DNA of 64,000 bases from Trileptium ribeirensis (GCA_030248225.1 JASANE010028506.1:1-64000); one strand, 5' to 3'. Counted from the stretch's first letter, positions 32,676-44,722 are shown. Notes: generated by a model not told the origin, from the letters alone. Program-made: numbers and translations.

Positions 32676-33939
32676 CTAGAAAGCATTTTGACACAAATTC
32701 TACCTATCTCTTGGCAAACATACTACTGTTAACTGTAGAGTGTAGAGATATATACATATACTACGCGTTCCAGACTAATCGAATTATTGACGTTTCGAGT
32801 TTGTCCGATATAAATAATTATTCAGCGCAGTACAAAAGTTTGTGAAGATTACCTGCCATGGACGTCTAAAAGCCAGACGGCATGAAATGTTTTGTGTTCC
32901 GACTTAATGTTTCTAACAGTATACACATATTTGAATCCTGAGTTTGAGTGTAGTGAGTGAAACAACGAACGTAGCGAAGAATTCTCAATGGCTAGAGTGG
33001 TAAATTTCGACGACGTCTGGGTTTTTGGGGGTAGCACACATAAATAACTCAACTTGGGCTGAGCGAACTGTCTGGCGCAATTGGTTATTTCTAAGTTTAA
33101 ATCTATTCCCCTCTTCGTTAAGCGAGAAAACGCGTTGCTACTTCTTTTTATCGCCAAAATCACCAGGTCAGGACCTCGCTATATCATGGTGCCCGGGAAT
33201 ACAGGTTTCGAGTATTCATAGTAGAATTTTATAAAAATATTTAGCTAAATTCAAATATATCTTTTTCGTCATAACAATAAACTGATTTTAGAAATTAAAA
33301 AGAATTTCAAATAAATATTTTTCAACCAACTATTTCTTTATATAAATTTAAAATTTATCATTTTTGACAAACTGATTGTGAGTGCTCGGTGTGGAAGCAG
33401 GTGTATTTTTGTAATTTTCTATCTAAATCGATGCCTGCTAAGCTGTATCTAATGATCACCAATCGGATGAATATAAGGGAAATAAATCTTTACTAGCATG
33501 CCGATTTTTTGAGTATGTCACTTCGATTACATCTCAAATGCAACACGTCGGTGAACATTTTGTATACCAACATCGATTTTACATCAAAACAATGCACAGT
33601 GTCGTCCGCTACTTTTCTGAAAATGAGATTTTTGACGTTCTACATTATTATTTTCTTATATTTTTCCTGCACAAATTCGGATTTTTAAGGATCATATAAA
33701 CTCGAACTATTATTTTGTGCTGGGCCTTTTAAATTAATATAGTGCGTTGTAACAGCGTTTGAATTAAGCCCAAAACTCGGTTGCCTAATTCTGTTTTCCT
33801 CTGCCTAATAATCCTTTGTTTTCAATTTATCACGAACGCAATTACATTCAGAGTTGCACACATGCACGTGTTCTGAGTGGGTAGCATAAGCACACATTGA
33901 CTGTCTATGTAGCTGCAGGTAATGTAGTCTTTTATTATT

Positions 33940-34310
33940 TACGCTGCAGGGTTGAGCCAAATCGCGTTTTTAAAAACACAAAAAGACCCAAAATACACAA
34001 AAATATTTTAATGTAACACTAGCGACTAGTTGCCTTTTGACTCAGCAATAGATCTGCAGTGTTGCTGTAATGCAATATCACTACATCGGCAATATTTCTA
34101 GCTTAGGTTATTGACAGTGCAATAAAAGACAAGTTTATTGAGGCAACAATGTTTAGTTTGTGCTATTCAGAGTGCAATAGCATCATATGATATTATAGCA
34201 GCAATATTTGTAGTTTGCGCTACTGGTGTCACTATGTTTAGAACAACGTAATGTAATGGCAATATTGATTTCATAAAACATAGTCCTACAACAGCTTACG
34301 GTGTGCGGTT
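33940..34310 (-). repeat. Inverted-pair repeat, copy 2
   Basis: It is the reverse of 27839-28255. TTACGCTGCAGGGTTGAGCCAAATCG, TTATTGACAGTGCAATAAAAGACAAG, AGTGCAATAGCATCATATGATA and GGCAATATTGATTTCATAAAACATAG each have a counterpart there in inverted order. The pair encloses the NUDCD1 exon at 32.5 kb and the hAT element. Confidence 0.75.
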
Positions 34311-36107
34311 CTTTGTAAATGATGATAACTTTGCGTATTATTACGGAACACTACATTTTGTTCCGAATCGTATATATTATTTGTTATGGATCAATCGTAG
34401 ATATTATTCTTGTGACACTGAAAAAAATTCATACGCGATTCTGTTTGTAAAATATTTCAACTTCAAGTTATAAAATATTGCTTTTCATACCATAAAAATT
34501 AAACAAATTTATAGCAAGATTTTCGTATTCGTGGCGCATAATAACGTTCTACTGTCCTTGTGCAGTAAAAATGTGTTTTACTGTCACAGTGATATAGCAT
34601 TACTGTTCATCCTGAAAGTATGCGCATCCTCTTCGCGTAATGTTGTTACGTCCAAAACTGGACGGTTTGTATCTCTGTATGCATAAAACAAGCCGTGTTC
34701 TGTTCGTTACTGACCGGAACGCGTTTTAACTAAAGCGATTGCTGCAGAGTTACACTGAGGAGTTGTTAAATAATCGTATCTTATCCTATTGTTGGTAGCA
34801 TCAATCACAGTAATACAATTTCTACCTTCCAAGCTTGCTTTGACACTCGACTACCGGTGTCGTATATTCGTATTGAGCTAAATCCGTTCGATGAGACTGC
34901 AACCGTTGGAGACACGAAGACGATACTGGCGTTAAGACGAGACACGCACGGCGCTTCAGTAGTGTCTTCATAGTTGAGCGTTAACTCGGATACGGACCAC
35001 GGGTCTGATAGTTTTCGATTCTAAAAATGTTCAAACGAGAAAACGATATCGTCTTAATTACAATCAGTAAACAATATAACGCATAACACTGAAGAAAATC
35101 AAAACACCGAGCTGACACATTTACTATGAGTCCTATTGATCTGAAACTGACACACATATAATAGTATAGCAGTTTTACTAAACTTATTAGTGACGAATTT
35201 GAAGTTTGAATACGCAATTGATTGATCGATATGCTTCGGAAAAATAAATTGGACTATTATGTGCTATGTTCCATCATATGTAGCTGTTCATAGTATTCTC
35301 ATAAAAAGAAAAGGTCAAACATGGCGTGGTGGCAGTCCTGACAGTGTTTCGAACTGATTTTCGTTGGCCGGTTTATTTAGCTACAGAACATCTGGCAGTT
35401 TATGGAATGGCAAATTTGTTTTGGTAAACTATAATTTTATCCCTAATTTAGCTTCATCATTGCACAGGCTTAACAGATTCTCATAGTTTTCGGCTTGGTT
35501 TGACATTGCATTAGGTAAAAAACTAAGAATCTGTGGTACAAGATTATCTATACTTTCATATTTCACTTATATATATTTTTCAAGGAGTAATTGCAATTCC
35601 GGTTGCGGTTCTGGTGAAATTCAGGTTCCCATTAAGGCTAATTTTTTACGGAGTCGAAGTTCCGGTTTCACACTTTTTGGAAATCTGCATGACAAAATTT
35701 GTTATGTTTTCCACTTCCTGGTCAAAATTAACTAACGAACTAACTGTAACTGCAGCACTACTCTTGGTGCGATTTGTCCAACATTAAGACAGTATTTTTG
35801 TCTTTGTGTTCGCTTAGCTTTGCACTACGTTTTTAACTTCGCAATATCCCTTCTCTACTTCTACAGAACAGTTTATAATGCACAGATATAACACTTGTCA
35901 ATCAAATGGTAATACATTTATAAATTTAGAAGCAATCCTTATTTCAGGATTTGTGAGTTATGCCATTGCCCAACGATTCCTACTTAGTATCGTGCTGTAC
36001 ACAACTGCTGGCAATTGCTTCTTTATCAGTTAATCCAAATACGGTCGTGAGAGCACAACACAAAATAATTTCGAATATTTTACTTTGCTGAAAATTGTGT
36101 AACACTA

Positions 36108-36473
36108 TTAATTAGCTTTTGAGAGAAAACGGCTGCTCGTTGATAGTCTGTATTCATCGATTAATTCCATGGATCCAAATTGACCTTCCTGGGCACTCGT
36201 GTGACATAAGTGACAGCAAATTTTCAGTACATATTCGTGGCTTTTTCGTACAATGTAAAAATTAGGGGTCTGCTTGACAAGTGGATGCATGGCGAGATGT
36301 AGAAAAAATGTCAAATGTTGTACCAACTGTCTAACTCTACATGCGATAATGCTACACGTATTTGGATTCCGAACTTTTCTGCATAGACTGACGGAGGCCA
36401 ACTTCATGAGCTGAGAAAACTGTTCGCTTTTTGGTTTCGTGGTGCAGGCTGATAAATTTTCGATTATATACAT
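36108..36473 (-). other. Unassigned 121-codon open frame in the large NUDCD1 intron
   Basis: The frame encodes a Cys/His-containing, Leu-rich sequence (for example RVRQLVQHLTFFLHLAMHPL) ending in SSRFLSKAN. It has no recognised family, no obvious signal peptide and no splice context that I can defend. Several frames of similar length arise by chance in this window, so a real gene is only a possibility. Confidence 0.15.
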
Positions 36474-37834
36474 TCGGATAAATTAGGTAAAAATAGTCTG
36501 GGTCACGACAGTCTAAACCCAGGTCATGCTCCCTATTGTTGGATGGATAATTTAACGCCTGGTGAATTCTGGTTCACAATGATAGGAAGAAAGGACATCG
36601 AAGGATCAAAATACAACGTCGCTGTGAACGCTTGGCTGCCACAAGCCTATTATACTAATCTAGTAATGTATGAATGTTGTGTCTTAACTTCACATTAACT
36701 AAACAGCGCTAGGTGACAACATTTAAATTTATAAATTGTGACTTTAAAGAAAATTATAATTAAAAAATATGATGCAGGGTCCTAGCACTTCCCGAATTGA
36801 CTGCTTTCAACGCAATAACAACTGCATTAATAGTATCTACCTACCCCAAAAATTTATACACCTAATATAGCTCTCAACATTCAACTAATTGAAAAATGTT
36901 AGAAATATTTTTATTAACAAAATGTAGCATTTGTGGCCCAATACAGAACCTCAGAAGGGCATTTTAATATACTATTATTGCTACACGTAACCAAACAACG
37001 TATATATCTGCTATGGTAAGCCTTGTGAAGCATCCGTCGTTCCTCATCATTCAATTTCTTTCCAATATAAATTGATTATATAACAACCCTTCCAGGTATT
37101 CTGTGCAAGCTGGGTTGGCGAATGAGGAATGCCGGAAGATCAAATGCTAGTGTAACAAGTAACATTTCCCTCTCTCAGAATTTTTATTGCTGTCGTTGTC
37201 AAACTACTTATTCAACCATAAACCACTAATCAAATGAAGCTAAAAATAGCAGCACTTGGCGCATTGCTAAGCTCGTTATGCCATTAACTACAATTTTCAT
37301 TCATGCTGTTTCTATGAGCTGTGATTTTTGTAACGGCCATGGGGTTGAACTAGAAATATAATTTAGCCAGAAGTAGTTGCTATAAAGGAGGATGAGGCAT
37401 GAATTTACACGACCTTCAGGTGCTTTAACAGGGTTCTTTATTGAAGGAATCGTTTAAGTTTAAAACATATACTTAGGAAGTTTAAACTCAGCGTTTCAGG
37501 GGAAGTTTTGGCAATAGGTATATATAGTTATCATTTTAAGTTTCACTCTTCTGAGTTGGGACTGTCTCAGTGTGGACATGGATGGGTGATACACACATTT
37601 ACTTGACATAAAAAGTGCATTAGCTGTGTTCATTAATGAGCCATTTAATTGAAAGATAGATAGATAAATGAGGAAAGGGCTAGAATAAATTGCGGGTAAC
37701 AGTAAATAACTGTCCATTGCAACAACCCATGTAGAGATTTACTAGTATTCCACCACCGCTTAATGTAACTTACTTACTAGATTCATTTAAATACTGCGAA
37801 GAGGTATTGTAATACCTCTTCAACTTTTCACCTA

Positions 37835-38519
37835 CTATTTGGTGTAACCTAGTCTACCTGTGCTAACAATGAATTTACATAAATTTCTTATATTGGTGTC
37901 TTTTAATTTGCCTCTAGTAAGTTCTCGCATGCCGAGAATTTTATTCCTATCATCTGCGTATAGTGGGCAATTATTCAAAAAGTAATCCGACATCTCCTCT
38001 ATTCCACAGTGTTCACAATTCTTATTTCCGACAAGCTTTAGCTTCTGTAGGTGAGAGTTTAACCAACTGTGTCTTGTTAGAATCTGTATACACTCCGTAA
38101 GTTTGTCCTTGGAGAGACCTATGAGGAATTTGCCCCATTTACTGTTTGGTGCACTTATAATACTTTTTGTTTGTTTGCATGCTACTTCTTGTTTCCATTT
38201 TGTTACAAATTTCCTATACATCCATGATTTGACCATGGTGGAGACTTCTTTCCTAGCCATTGGCAGAATTGGCTCACGGCCCATAGGTCTTTTGCTTGAA
38301 CCCAGCCTAGCTAATTAGTCTGCCCGTTCGTTGCCCTAAATATAACTGTTACATGGGAACCACACCAAAGTTGCTGTGTTTTGCCTACAGCGTTTTCTGA
38401 GGCTAATTTGACAGTCCTGAACAGTCTTAGAACTCAGTTTATGTGTCTTGAGTGCCAATAGGGCAGCTTGACTGTCAGAGAATATTTTTATGTCCAGGTT
38501 ATGACTCTTATCTGCTATG
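37835..38519 (-). pseudogene. Non-LTR retrotransposon 3' part: RNase H relic and CCHC-like C-terminus
   Basis: On the minus strand from 38519 the frame carries IFSDSQAALLALKTHKLSSK, the catalytic Asp block of an RNase H domain, and then an interrupted GNERAD motif. From 38284 it continues as a 149-codon open frame with LTRHSWLNSHLQKLKL, then CEHCG.EE and NNCPLY, a cysteine/histidine knuckle that follows RNase H in I/LOA/R1-type elements. At least one stop codon separates the two parts (near 38335). The 5' end of this relic abuts the CCGGAA-type element at 38520. Confidence 0.85.
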
Positions 38520-39631
38520 CAGGGAATAACCGGAACCGAAATTTGCCGGAACCGGAACCGTCCATTTAAACCAGGACCCGGAACTTGGTCTTCGAAATTT
38601 ATATATAGTAGAACAGATGCGGGAAGAAATCAAGGTATAGTGGATTTAAAATGTATTAAAAATAACTTTTACATTAAACTTAATGTATTGTGGTGGTATT
38701 ATTGCCTTTCTGAAACTTTAAAGAGACTGAGGAAGCTAATAATGTTTATTTATCGATCAAATATGTCGATTTTTGGACATCCAGAGCAAAAAATGCCTTC
38801 TACTATACAGCATTGCGTATACTGCGTCAAATCGAATGTGCTTACAAAGCTTGGAGCGTAGAATACACTCTTTCGCTCTGTCTCCAGTCGCCTTCCTTTA
38901 CTACACATATATACGTTTGTTACATGTTCTTCTGAAGGAAACTTGGAATTATTGGTCTATATGATTCTATGAGAAAATAATAGATAGAAGGTAATTTTCT
39001 GATCAGTGGTCAGGGACACTGTTTAGGGTAGTGCCCGTAAGTTTTGGAAAAACAGTGCCCGTAGGTTAGATGATAATGATGATAACTTTTTCTAATCAGA
39101 ATGCTATAAAAGAGACACACTGTGATGCTGCTCGCACAGTTTCAATAAATATAAGTTCTTTGCCAAGAAAGCAGTTTCTAGCTGCGTTGCAGATAACGTT
39201 AGTTTACTTCAATTTAGACTGATTTACCAAGTTTACAAGCGCATTGGCGGGTTCTTGAAGGAATGTATGTTAGCCAAACATGCCCTAAGTACTTCTGCGT
39301 AAGCCATACTCTGTTACCGAGTTGGACCGGTTTAATTGAAACGTACCCACAGACTTCTGGATGTGTAAAATAGCTGCTACGAGCATCGACCTGGATTTGA
39401 TTTAACAAACTCCTGCAGGTTATGAAAAATTCCAACTGAAATTATGTGCCCTACTTACGTTTCAAATGTCAAATTGTTTAGTTAATCTTTTCTTTTGATT
39501 GGTTGTATTGGAGCTTGATCATTGTATAATATATATTACATATGTTTGGATCACAGATGAAGCAAAAGACGTGGAAAATTTCAAACAAACTTTTTAAACC
39601 GGAATTCCGGTTCCGGTATGGTTTTTGCCCT
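38520..39631 (+). mobile_element. CCGGAA-type hAT-like element, copy 1, right end lost
   Basis: The left end is CAGGGAATAACCGGAACCG with tandem CCGGAA words, followed by GTCCATTTAAACC. The interior is collinear with the intact copy at 44731-45919 (for example GTATTAAAAATAACTTTTACATTAAACTTA, and AGAAGCGAAAC-free AT-rich sequence around 39100). The right end stops at TTTTTGCCCTTT, where the endonuclease relic of the retrotransposon begins. The final 80 or so bases seen in copy 2 are therefore missing. No transposase is encoded, so the element is non-autonomous. Confidence 0.85.
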
Positions 39632-40349
39632 TTTTTCTCAAATTTTCCTTTTTCTCAAGTTTCCTCAAATTATAACTTACTCTGTCTTCAATGACATATT
39701 CTTTACACTCAAATTCTATTGCTCTATGATCTGAGAACGTATTATCATCAAGTACACGCCAGCTGATTATCTTATCAACGCTGTCTAAGCCTGTGAGTGT
39801 TACATCAATTCTCTCTGATCTCGTTCTTGTGATGAAAGTTGGCTTATCTCCAACGTTCATTATCATTAATTTTGAACTAGCTATAAAGTCCAGTAGATCT
39901 AATCCTCTTTTATTACAATCACTGCTGCCCCATAATATGTGGTGGGCATTCACATCACAACCCAAAACTAGTTTTTTGTTGTTGCTGTTACAGTATTCTA
40001 CGAGATTTCTGACGTTTCTGCTCGGTGGGGCGTCAGCTTCATATGGCATATAAACCGAGGCTACCCACAACTCCTTGTTTTCACCACAGATCTTTACTAC
40101 GACACAATCACTGTCACTAAAAGTACTCATAAGTACTGCTCTTATTCTTTTCTTTAAAAATATGGCCGCACGAGGTCGCTGAACAACAGCATAATAGACG
40201 TCATATTCTGAGTTCCACATACATGACCTATTGTTTAGCACATACGGTTCCTGGGCTAGAATACAATCTAGTGTATTTTGCTTTACTTTGCTAATTTCGA
40301 CTATTGCTTCCCTGCAATGTTGCAGGTTTATTTGCCTGAACTTAATCAT
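39632..40349 (-). pseudogene. Non-LTR retrotransposon endonuclease domain, ORF2 5' part
   Basis: The frame opens MIKFRQINLQHCREAIVE, typical of ORF2 of I/LOA/R1-like elements, and carries the endonuclease blocks AQEPYV (metal-binding Glu), VVVKICG, GCDVNAHHILWGS, ERIDVTLTG and FSDHRAIEF (catalytic Asp-His). All key residues I know for the APE-like fold are present. The frame is open for about 240 codons, then runs into the CCGGAA-type element. The reverse transcriptase that should follow is missing; only the RNase H tail remains on the far side (37835-38519). Defective by loss of its centre. Confidence 0.9.
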
Positions 40350-40950
40350 TGTTGAGGAATGAGTTTTTCCATATCTCTTATAATAGCCTTGTGTAGTCGG
40401 TTCACTGCCGCATGTTGGCGCAGTCGCGATGCTGCCTCTGCTGAATTGTTGCGAGCATTAGCCAGCATTAACTTTAAATTGGCTTCCAACTCAGGTTCGG
40501 TGGCGCGAGACGCAGCCCCCCCCCTGGTTGATTTTGTGCTCTAGTCGAAGGTGTAGCGGCGCTTACAGCTGCCCCCCTTCATTTACTTCAGAGACGGAAG
40601 GTTTGGTGGCGCTCATAGCTGCCCCCCCTTCCGTTTCTGTTAATCTTGTTGCACTGTCCTCCGAAGCGGAAGGTTCAGTGGCGCTTATAGCTGCCCCCTT
40701 CCGCCTCCGAGGCCCAGTCCAGTCTTAAGCTCTCAGTAGAGCTGGTCACGTAATCAGTCAACGTTAATGTCAACTGTTCACCTAACCTGGTTAGGTCTTC
40801 AACCAGGTATTCATAAATCACTAAGCTTATTTGAAGTTTCAGATTCATTTCATGATTTTCCTTAATAAAATATCTTTTATTTTGCTGTTTATGAACTATC
40901 CATGGAAGCCCCCTTTTGTTCCATGGTAATCTAAAAAAGTCCATTCATAA
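40350..40950 (-). pseudogene. Degraded ORF1 region of the non-LTR element with repeated GC-rich words
   Basis: Upstream of the endonuclease frame the minus strand carries an alanine/arginine-rich stretch ending just before the ORF2 start. The plus strand repeats 'ggtggcgc...agctgcccccc' at about 40498, 40555, 40605 and 40678, separated by frameshifts. This fits a repeat-rich ORF1 (gag-like) remnant, but no CCHC knuckle is visible. Identification rests mainly on its position. Confidence 0.4.
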
Positions 40951-41119
40951 ATTTTTCGAAGTGCCGGACTAGCACAACGCATCGCTTAAGGGGAATGCCC
41001 TAACTCTGGCTTCAAAATGATGAATTTGTATTTTTATTAAAACCAAAGAATACAAGAGCCTGCTTTGGCCGTGTGAAGGTGAGTAGACCGTCACCCAACG
41101 CCACACGTTGCCACCCCCT

Positions 41120-41400
41120 TCACTACGATGAAACAGCAGGTTGGATTTGGAAGGGGGGATAACGCTCTTGATATTTCTTTTAAGAAACACAGCAGCTCGA
41201 AGACGATCAGTCGTCGCATGATAGCAATCAAATTCAGTATTCCATATACATGGAGCTTTACTTACAAGTACGGCTATTGGACCAGGAAGCAGTATAGCCC
41301 TGGACCTTGCCCCCAGATTGGCTCTATCCGCTTTACTTATTTCAACTGTTGCTTCCTTACAACGATGTAAGTTAATTTGCTAAACCTAACCATTTTCATG
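41120..41400 (-). pseudogene. Second endonuclease fragment of the same non-LTR family
   Basis: With frameshifts, the minus strand encodes MVRFSKLT near 41395, then CIWNTEFDCYHATTDRLRAA and VFLKRNIKSVI. This parallels CMWNSEYDVYYAVVQRPRAA and IFLKKRIRAVL in the neighbouring copy at 39632-40349. It is an older, more decayed copy truncated after about 90 residues. Confidence 0.75.
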
Positions 41401-41459
41401 GTCTGTTTTTGTTGTTCCACTCAGTTTAATCCGATGTAACGGGCTGTTTTTGATCTACG

Positions 41460-42420
41460 TGCCACTCTAAAACCTCTTGAACCCAGCACCCACTTAAAAT
41501 CCTAAAATCTCATCAACCATAAACCAATCGAACATAACTGACAACGCACCAAGTATTTGTAGATAATCAAACCGTCGTAATCATCCTGCCGGAAAACCTA
41601 TATAAACAATTCTGGATGATCCGCATGCCATGCGTAACTAAAACAACTGAAGACAGACTTTATTCTGAAAGTCGAGTTCATAAACTCTAAACCCAGTGAA
41701 CACACATGAAAATTATGAAATATGCATGGTGGACTATAGCTAACCAAATCAATGTGTTCAGCATTCTGAAATGCCTATATATACGTTATTTTTGATGCAG
41801 TGCATGCAATACTTAGTCAACCAAATGAAATCTGATTGGTTCACCACAAACCCTTGAAATTCTATGAAAAGGTATAATATTGTCAAGTTGAACTCTAGCC
41901 AGCAAGACCATAGTATTCAGTTTGCTTGATAACATAATAGGCATCCAAAAGAAGCAATAAAACGACGAAATTTGAAAAATCGTTATTTCTGGCACACAGT
42001 CGATGAACCATATTCGAACCCACTGCTGCCCATGGAGTAGCCCCACAAAAGTCGTGGTCAGCAAAGCTCTACATCTGGATGAGCGGATTCTGGTATCGGT
42101 TTTCGATCAGAAGCCTGTGTGGCGAGTTATGGGTTGCGACGCACTGGTACCCGTATGACCAAATTTGGCAAAGAGCCTTTAAAAACCAATTTCTGCCATT
42201 TTGACCATTCGGAGTCGTTCGCGTTTAACTAAAGGACACATCGTCGTCATTTCTGCTATCGAACAAACTAATTTGTCGAAACCTGTCCATCTAAAAATAG
42301 GCTATGAATGAAAGTGACAGAAAAAATAATTTTCACGATCCCTCACCCACCCCCATTAGGCGCCCTCAGTGGTATGGTAAGTCCACTCGCTTCGTTTCAA
42401 TAACGCTGTGGCACAAAAAA
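41460..42420 (+). repeat. Dispersed repeat family A, longest copy
   Basis: It contains the whole ordered series: AACCTCTTGAACCCAGCACC, AATCAAACCGTCGTAATCATCC, GTATTCAGTTTGCTTGATAAC, GAAATTTGAAAAATCGTTATTTC, AAGTCGTGGTCAGCAAAGC, AAATTTGGCAAAGAGCC and TTAACTAAAGGACACATCGTCG. It ends in a 'gcgccctcagtgg...cgcttcgtttcaata' border. At about 960 bp it is the best guess at the full length of the family. It encodes nothing recognisable. Confidence 0.75.
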
Positions 42421-42831
42421 TTCTCCAAACCGATGGTGAAACCACGTTGCCAACGTTTAGCATCAATGTTGTATATTTTTAAATTTCCGTTGAAATCTCG
42501 CAGCAAATAGGGCAATATGTACATAGTTCTAAATATGTTGTGCTAAAATCATTGACAGCCTGCTGCTTTTAATAATTCAGTCCAACACAACCGACCCTGA
42601 AAACAAGAATAATTGAAAATAACAAAATCAACAGTGTTGAAATATCAAAAAATGTAATCAAATTCACTGGTTCATCACCCTTCAACATTACGTAATATCA
42701 TTTTTAGTCAAACCTCGAGACACACAATAAATCATGAAAACTACCTATACGTTAAAATACAAAGAACAACTGCCGAAAATGGATAAAAATTGGTGTACGT
42801 GTTAACTGCTACTATAAATTTTTATGCGTAC

Positions 42832-43019
42832 CTCAGCAAACCAATGAACACCGCAAATGGTGCCATCGGTGGTTATAAAATAAATTAGCTGATCGTCACC
42901 CGAAGAGTCTGCGTTAACATGCGAATGCCAGGTATCTAAATGTAGATGATTGTGCGTGGCAAAAAGACGAATGTGATTAAGCGAATACTGATTGTCGCCG
43001 GCACGGCACGAATCAATAC
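42832..43019 (-). CDS. NUDCD1: NUDCD1 homologue, second coding exon
   Basis: This 188-bp exon has acceptor AATTTAAG and donor GAG|GTACGC. It completes a Ser codon begun in exon 1 and adds 62 codons, ending in phase 0. It encodes GDNQYSLNHIRLFATHNHLH, then LDTWH (the conserved D.W) and LIYFITTDGTICGV (a propeller strand). The DDQY.L.H...F...N.LH.D.W pattern is a signature of the NUDCD1 N-terminal propeller. Both phases agree with neighbouring exons. Confidence 0.9.
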
Positions 43020-43159
43020 CTTAAATTTATATGATTATACCCATAAAAAGATAAAACATCAATAATCGAAAAGCATAACCATTTTAGATTCTAAATGACC
43101 ATACCACTATATCCAACGTAGAATGTTTTAACTGCCACGTATATAAGTGATATAGGGCC

Positions 43160-43600
43160 AAACAACTGAAGACAGACTACATTTGGGAAATCAGTTCGTC
43201 GACCGTAAAACTGTTGAACCTACTCAAAAGGTAATATAGTCACGTTAAACTCTATATATACAACAAAACCATCGTATTCAGCGTGCTTCATAACTTAAGA
43301 GACACTCGTCTGAAGACAAAAGCACGGAATAACATGCCGAAATGTGAAAAAATCAATATATATTTGGTTAAGGACCGATGTACCACAATCGGATCCACAG
43401 TGGCCAAGAAGCAGTAACACAAAATATGATGCCGAGCAATGACAATAGTTTCCGTTTTCAATGAAACGCAGGCACCCGATTTGACAAACAATCTTAAACC
43501 ATCTTTAAACAGTTTTTAGCCGGAAGATGGGGTCGCAGCTCCTAGCGATCAACTAATAAGCACATATTCTTCACTTTTTAAAGAACAAAAAATCATCGAA
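43160..43600 (+). repeat. Dispersed repeat family A, partial copy
   Basis: It carries ACAACTGAAGACAGACTACA, AACCATCGTATTCAGCGTGCTTC, GGAATAACATGCCGAAATGTG, GGGGTCGCAGCTCCTAGCGATCAACTAA and related words. It starts 140 bp upstream (plus sense) of the NUDCD1 exon at 42832-43019, inside the first intron. Confidence 0.65.
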
Positions 43601-43751
43601 ATTCATGCTCCTAAAAACGAGTTATACAGAAATTTTTTTACCATTTTATCCCCAGCGCACACACTTTCTTCGGTGGCTTCGGAAGCTCTGTTCGCTTCGT
43701 TCGCTTCGTTAGAAAGACAAATTTACCATACTAGTAACACGTAAACGTGGG

Positions 43752-44656
43752 TGACGGAGGCATGGTGGTTAACAACGGCGTGAATAGTGCATACAGCTTG
43801 TGGAATTTCTAACATTTTTGGTAACAGTTTAAAAGTAACATACTCATTTAAATCGAGTAACTACACCTCATCTTCGAATTTTCACCATGAAAACAATTTT
43901 AAATATGCATGAAAATTTCACCATGAAAACAATTTTAAGAAACTGAATTTATTATGTAAAATAATGTTCGACTGCGACTCGGCTGCGACTCGCCACCTTC
44001 GGTGGCTCGTCTTGCCTCCGTCAATAACACACTTAATAATTTTTAACTCATTTTTAAGAGACTTTGCTTAATTTTAAGAGAATTTATAAAGGTAAGTAGA
44101 TCACTCGTATACAGTCTTTTAGAAAACGTGAAGGTACATGTTATGTCAAAAAAATGACCGAGATAGCACGAACGGTTGTCGAGATATGATGAACTTAGGT
44201 TTCCCTAAGTCAATTTTAAGAGAATTTGCTTAATTTTTAAGCAAAGAGATGAAATACGTCAATCAGCTATATACAGCTGTTTAGAAGACGTGAAAATACA
44301 TTTTATGTAAAAAAATCGCCGAAATAGCACGAACGGTTGTCGAGATGCGGTGAAAAAGCTGAAAAAATGGCAAAAATCCCTAAGTTTGAGCAACATTTGC
44401 TTAATTTTGAGTACAAAGCAATTTTCGTAGAAAAAAGTGCTCAATGAAAGGGCACTCCGCAAGAGAATATGCAACACGAAGAAAAAAAATTTCTAAAATC
44501 GGCCCAGGCGTTCAACCTGCAGACCTGTCTGTGACAAACAAAAAAAAGTCACAGAGAAAATTGAAATTTTGCGTCTAGTATATTGATATATATAAAGTTA
44601 AATGTACGCCTCCGGCTGCGACTCGCCAACTTCGGTGGCTCGTCTTGCCTCCGTCA
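43752..44656. mobile_element. Candidate TIR element with 45-bp direct repeats carrying a hairpin
   Basis: TGACGGAGGCA (43752-43762) has its complement TGCCTCCGTCA at 44013-44023 and again at 44646-44656. The two right-hand copies lie in a 45-bp direct repeat (43981-44025 and 44614-44658, one mismatch) that contains the hairpin GCCACC-TTC-GGTGGC. Between the direct repeats are two tandem units of about 180 bp (starting near 44040 and 44220), each with 'gatagcacgaacggttgtcgagat'. No gene is present. Confidence 0.65.
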
Positions 44657-44722
44657 ATGAGCTGCTTTCATATTTATGTTAACTCAAACCAAAAAGTAAT
44701 AATATAAATTCATAGGCAATAA

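Larger units (their letters stand above)
32676..42831. other. NUDCD1 intron, 10.2 kb, transposon-rich
   Basis: It contains the second inverted-pair repeat (33.9-34.3 kb), an RNase-H-type non-LTR element interrupted by a CCGGAA-type element (37.8-41.4 kb), and a family A copy (41.5-42.4 kb). Between 34.3 and 37.4 kb I see only an unassigned 121-codon minus-strand frame (36108-36473) and a degenerate CCGGTT-rich patch near 35585. The 32.9-33.2 kb part shares 'gagtgaaac..acgaa.g.agcgaagaattct' with 7.86 kb. Confidence 0.6.

Noticed and set aside
32503..32694. Alternative frame of the 32.5-kb exon (ELTISRQNTFSLSDPPKL)
   Set aside because: It would need a different entering phase and aligns less well with the propeller strand expected at that place; the other frame joins correctly to exon 2. 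Not fully excluded.
33550..33700. Minus-strand segment reading VADDTVHCFDVKSMLVYKMF after a TTTTCAG acceptor
   Set aside because: It looked like a propeller strand, but its entering frame does not fit exon 2, its order would be wrong, and no donor follows at a sensible point.
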